Part shown: positions 5,939 through 6,975 of the stretch, piece after piece | How the letters are laid out: each line of letters opens with the position of its first letter | Numbering within the stretch: position 1 is the stretch's first letter | Source of the DNA: Bacteroidales bacterium | GTDB lineage: Bacteria > Bacteroidota > Bacteroidia > Bacteroidales > PUMT01 | Assembly (NCBI GenBank): GCA_007119075.1 | Contig: SKQJ01000315.1 | Location: 1 to 6,975 of the forward strand | Length of the DNA stretch: 6,975 nucleotides | Direction: 5' to 3' | The notes under the pieces: model-generated | The model's database searches: none | What the model was told of the DNA's origin: nothing | The model's input: only the letters and a program-made list of their open reading frames with translations | Program-made: the position numbers and the translations under genes

Positions 5939-6631
5939 TCAATTTTTTCTTGTGAACGGCACAAACCGCACCGGCATTAGATTGGTAGTGGTTATCCGTT
6001 CACCTTTTTTTTCAACAAGCATTAGCGTCTGGACCAAAAAAGGCGAACCTACTGGTATGATCATCTTTCCGCCGTCTTTAAGCTGGGCAATAAGCGGGGG
6101 AGGAATGTATTCGGCGGCGGCGGTTACCACGATTGCATCGAAAGGAGCATGTTCTTCAAGTCCGTAATAACCATCGCCAATCAGGACCTCCACATTGTCA
6201 TAACCGAGTTCCCGCAGCACCTTGCCGGCCCGGTGGCCAAGCTCCGGAATTATTTCAATTGTATAGACCTGATCGACTATTTCCCCAAGGACAGCAGCCT
6301 GGTAGCCGGATCCGGCACCAATTTCCAGGACCCTGTCGCCCGGTTTCGGATCGACCAGCTGTGTCATGTAGGCGACAATATACGGCTGTGAAATAGTTTG
6401 CCCGTAGCCAATGGGTGCGGGCCCGTCATCATAGGCTCTCCTTCGCTGTCCCTCCGGGACGAAATGGTGTCTTTCAACATTGCGCATGGCTTCAAGGGTC
6501 GGCTGATGGTCGATTCCCCGGGTTATGATCTGCCGGCGAACCATATTTTCCCGCATGCGGTCAAAATCCTGGGCCGCGGCAGAATGAATTCCAGCTATCG
6601 TGAAAAAAACTGCTATCAGAAATGAGTTCAT
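5939..6631 (-). CDS. pcm: Exported protein-L-isoaspartate O-methyltransferase
   Basis: Known members methylate the abnormal isoaspartyl carboxyl group in aged proteins using SAM, starting its repair to aspartate. The 230-residue protein has a normal catalytic core: GYGQTISQPYIVAYMT at 75-90 (substrate region), VLEIGAGSGYQ at 101-111 (SAM motif I), VYTIEII at 122-128 (acidic ribose site), IGDGYYG at 151-157, FDAIVVTAAA at 164-173, LKDGGKMIIPVG at 184-195, and VRFVPF at 221-226. Unlike the typical cytoplasmic enzyme, it starts with a clear signal peptide (hydrophobic residues 3-15, likely cleavage after SAAA at about residue 20, before QDFDRM), so export to the periplasm is inferred. The ATG at 6631 starts this signal and follows an A-rich stretch without Shine-Dalgarno. 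It appears to be the first gene of a three-gene operon with the membrane protein and the DUF2459 lipoprotein. Confidence 0.93.
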   Translation of the reverse strand: MNSFLIAVFFTIAGIHSAAAQDFDRMRENMVRRQIITRGIDHQPTLEAMRNVERHHFVPEGQRRRAYDDGPAPIGYGQTISQPYIVAYMTQLVDPKPGDRVLEIGAGSGYQAAVLGEIVDQVYTIEIIPELGHRAGKVLRELGYDNVEVLIGDGYYGLEEHAPFDAIVVTAAAEYIPPPLIAQLKDGGKMIIPVGSPFLVQTLMLVEKKGERITTTNLMPVRFVPFTRKN

Positions 6632-6720
6632 TTTTTATTGTTTTTTAACCCTTCCGGATCACCGGAGTCAGAAATTGGTTTTCTTACCGGGGAAGAACTG
6701 TCAGCCGGTTCATGACTTGT

Positions 6721-6749
6721 AAAATACAAAATAACAATCATAGTGCCAA
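6721..6749 (-). promoter_or_regulatory. Candidate promoter for the pcm operon
   Basis: On the minus strand, TTGGCA (6749-6744) and TATTTT (6726-6721) are separated by 17 bp, like a sigma-70 promoter (5/6 and 4/6 matches to the enterobacterial consensus). The overlapping TATTTTG is also close to the Bacteroidota TAnnTTTG but one base short in spacing. It would give a leader of about 80 nt before pcm. Tentative. Confidence 0.3.
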
Positions 6750-6868
6750 CTTTTTCCACGCAGAGAGTTTCAATACTGTTGCATGGCAATTTTTATTGCT
6801 GCAGAATTGACGTTTTGGGGCAAATTATTAATTATGTAAAGTTAAATTTAGTTTTTTTTGATTACTTT

Positions 6869-6929
6869 CTCCTGTAATAAAAGAAGCCAAAATTTTGTCC
6901 AAAAAATGCAAAATTTTGACTTACAGGAG
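6869..6929. repeat. Nested inverted repeat enclosing two identical palindromes
   Basis: An outer perfect 9-bp inverted repeat (CTCCTGTAA at 6869-6877, TTACAGGAG at 6921-6929; 10 of 11 if extended outward) encloses two copies of the perfect palindrome CAAAATTTTG at 6888-6897 and 6909-6918. The centres of the two palindromes are 21 bp apart, two helical turns, and on the minus strand they head direct repeats of about 21 bp with 16 identical positions. This looks like a binding site for paired protein dimers, or the end of a mobile element running out of the window. Its partner gene is not visible. Confidence 0.7.
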
Positions 6930-6975
6930 GAACCGCTCCGCTTTAACATAAAATTTTTTCATCCGTCTGTGTGTA

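Larger units (their letters stand above)
6632..6975. other. Non-coding region upstream of pcm
   Basis: 344 bp with no supportable coding region or RNA gene, and more A/T-rich towards the right edge. From left to right it holds an A/T-rich leader just before the pcm start; a short hairpin TCCGG-ATCA-CCGGA at 6653-6666 that would lie in the pcm 5' leader; a promoter-like pair at 6721-6749; a weak hairpin GCAAT-TTTT-ATTGC at 6786-6799; and the nested palindromes at 6869-6929. An AGGAGG at 6925-6930 is not followed by a start codon at a usable distance. Confidence 0.7.

Noticed and set aside
5961..5976. Fourth copy of the intergenic repeat (CAAACCGCACCGGCAT)
   Set aside because: Only about ten bases match the repeat, and they lie within the conserved C-terminal coding part of pcm.
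6925..6930. AGGAGG as a ribosome binding site for a plus-strand gene
   Set aside because: No ATG, GTG or TTG follows at a suitable distance, the motif is part of an inverted repeat, and the genes here do not use Shine-Dalgarno sites.

Overview
The window looks like chromosomal DNA of a Bacteroidota (Bacteroidetes) bacterium, possibly of Bacteroidales type. None of the gene starts is preceded by a convincing Shine-Dalgarno sequence. Start regions are A-rich instead, and the argR promoter region carries a TAnnTTTG element, the -7 motif of this phylum. The close linkage of argR and argG also fits. The assignment is an inference from these signals and from protein style, not from a database search.

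Layout, left to right. (1) Positions 1-401, minus strand: the N-terminal third of argininosuccinate synthase (argG), cut by the window edge. (2) 575-1045, minus: the arginine repressor argR, upstream of argG and in the same direction. Its promoter region holds two ARG-box-like palindromes whose centres are 21 bp apart, one of them covering the putative -7 element, so autoregulation is likely. (3) 1046-1398: an intergenic region between divergent argR and the next gene, with three copies of an unusual structured repeat of about 52-54 bp. (4) 1399-2730, plus: a secreted erythromycin-esterase-family hydrolase with all catalytic positions present. (5) 2731-2796: a short convergent gap with a perfect 18-bp palindrome. 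(6) 2797-6631, minus: three closely packed genes that probably form one operon. In transcription order they are an exported protein-L-isoaspartate methyltransferase, a large polytopic membrane protein with a central spermidine-synthase-like SAM-binding domain, and a DUF2459-type lipoprotein with Cys and His in conserved motifs. (7) 6632-6975: a non-coding stretch with a candidate promoter for that operon and, near the right edge, two identical 10-bp palindromes enclosed by a 9-bp inverted repeat.

How they fit together: ArgR and ArgG belong to arginine biosynthesis, where ArgR with bound arginine represses the pathway. The three-gene operon is unrelated to arginine. All three products appear directed to the cell envelope, and two carry methyltransferase-type SAM-binding folds, so it may be an undescribed envelope maintenance or modification system; that function is inferred only. 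The most unusual non-coding features are the three-copy repeat, in which paired arms have lost bases together, and the nested palindromes at the right end.
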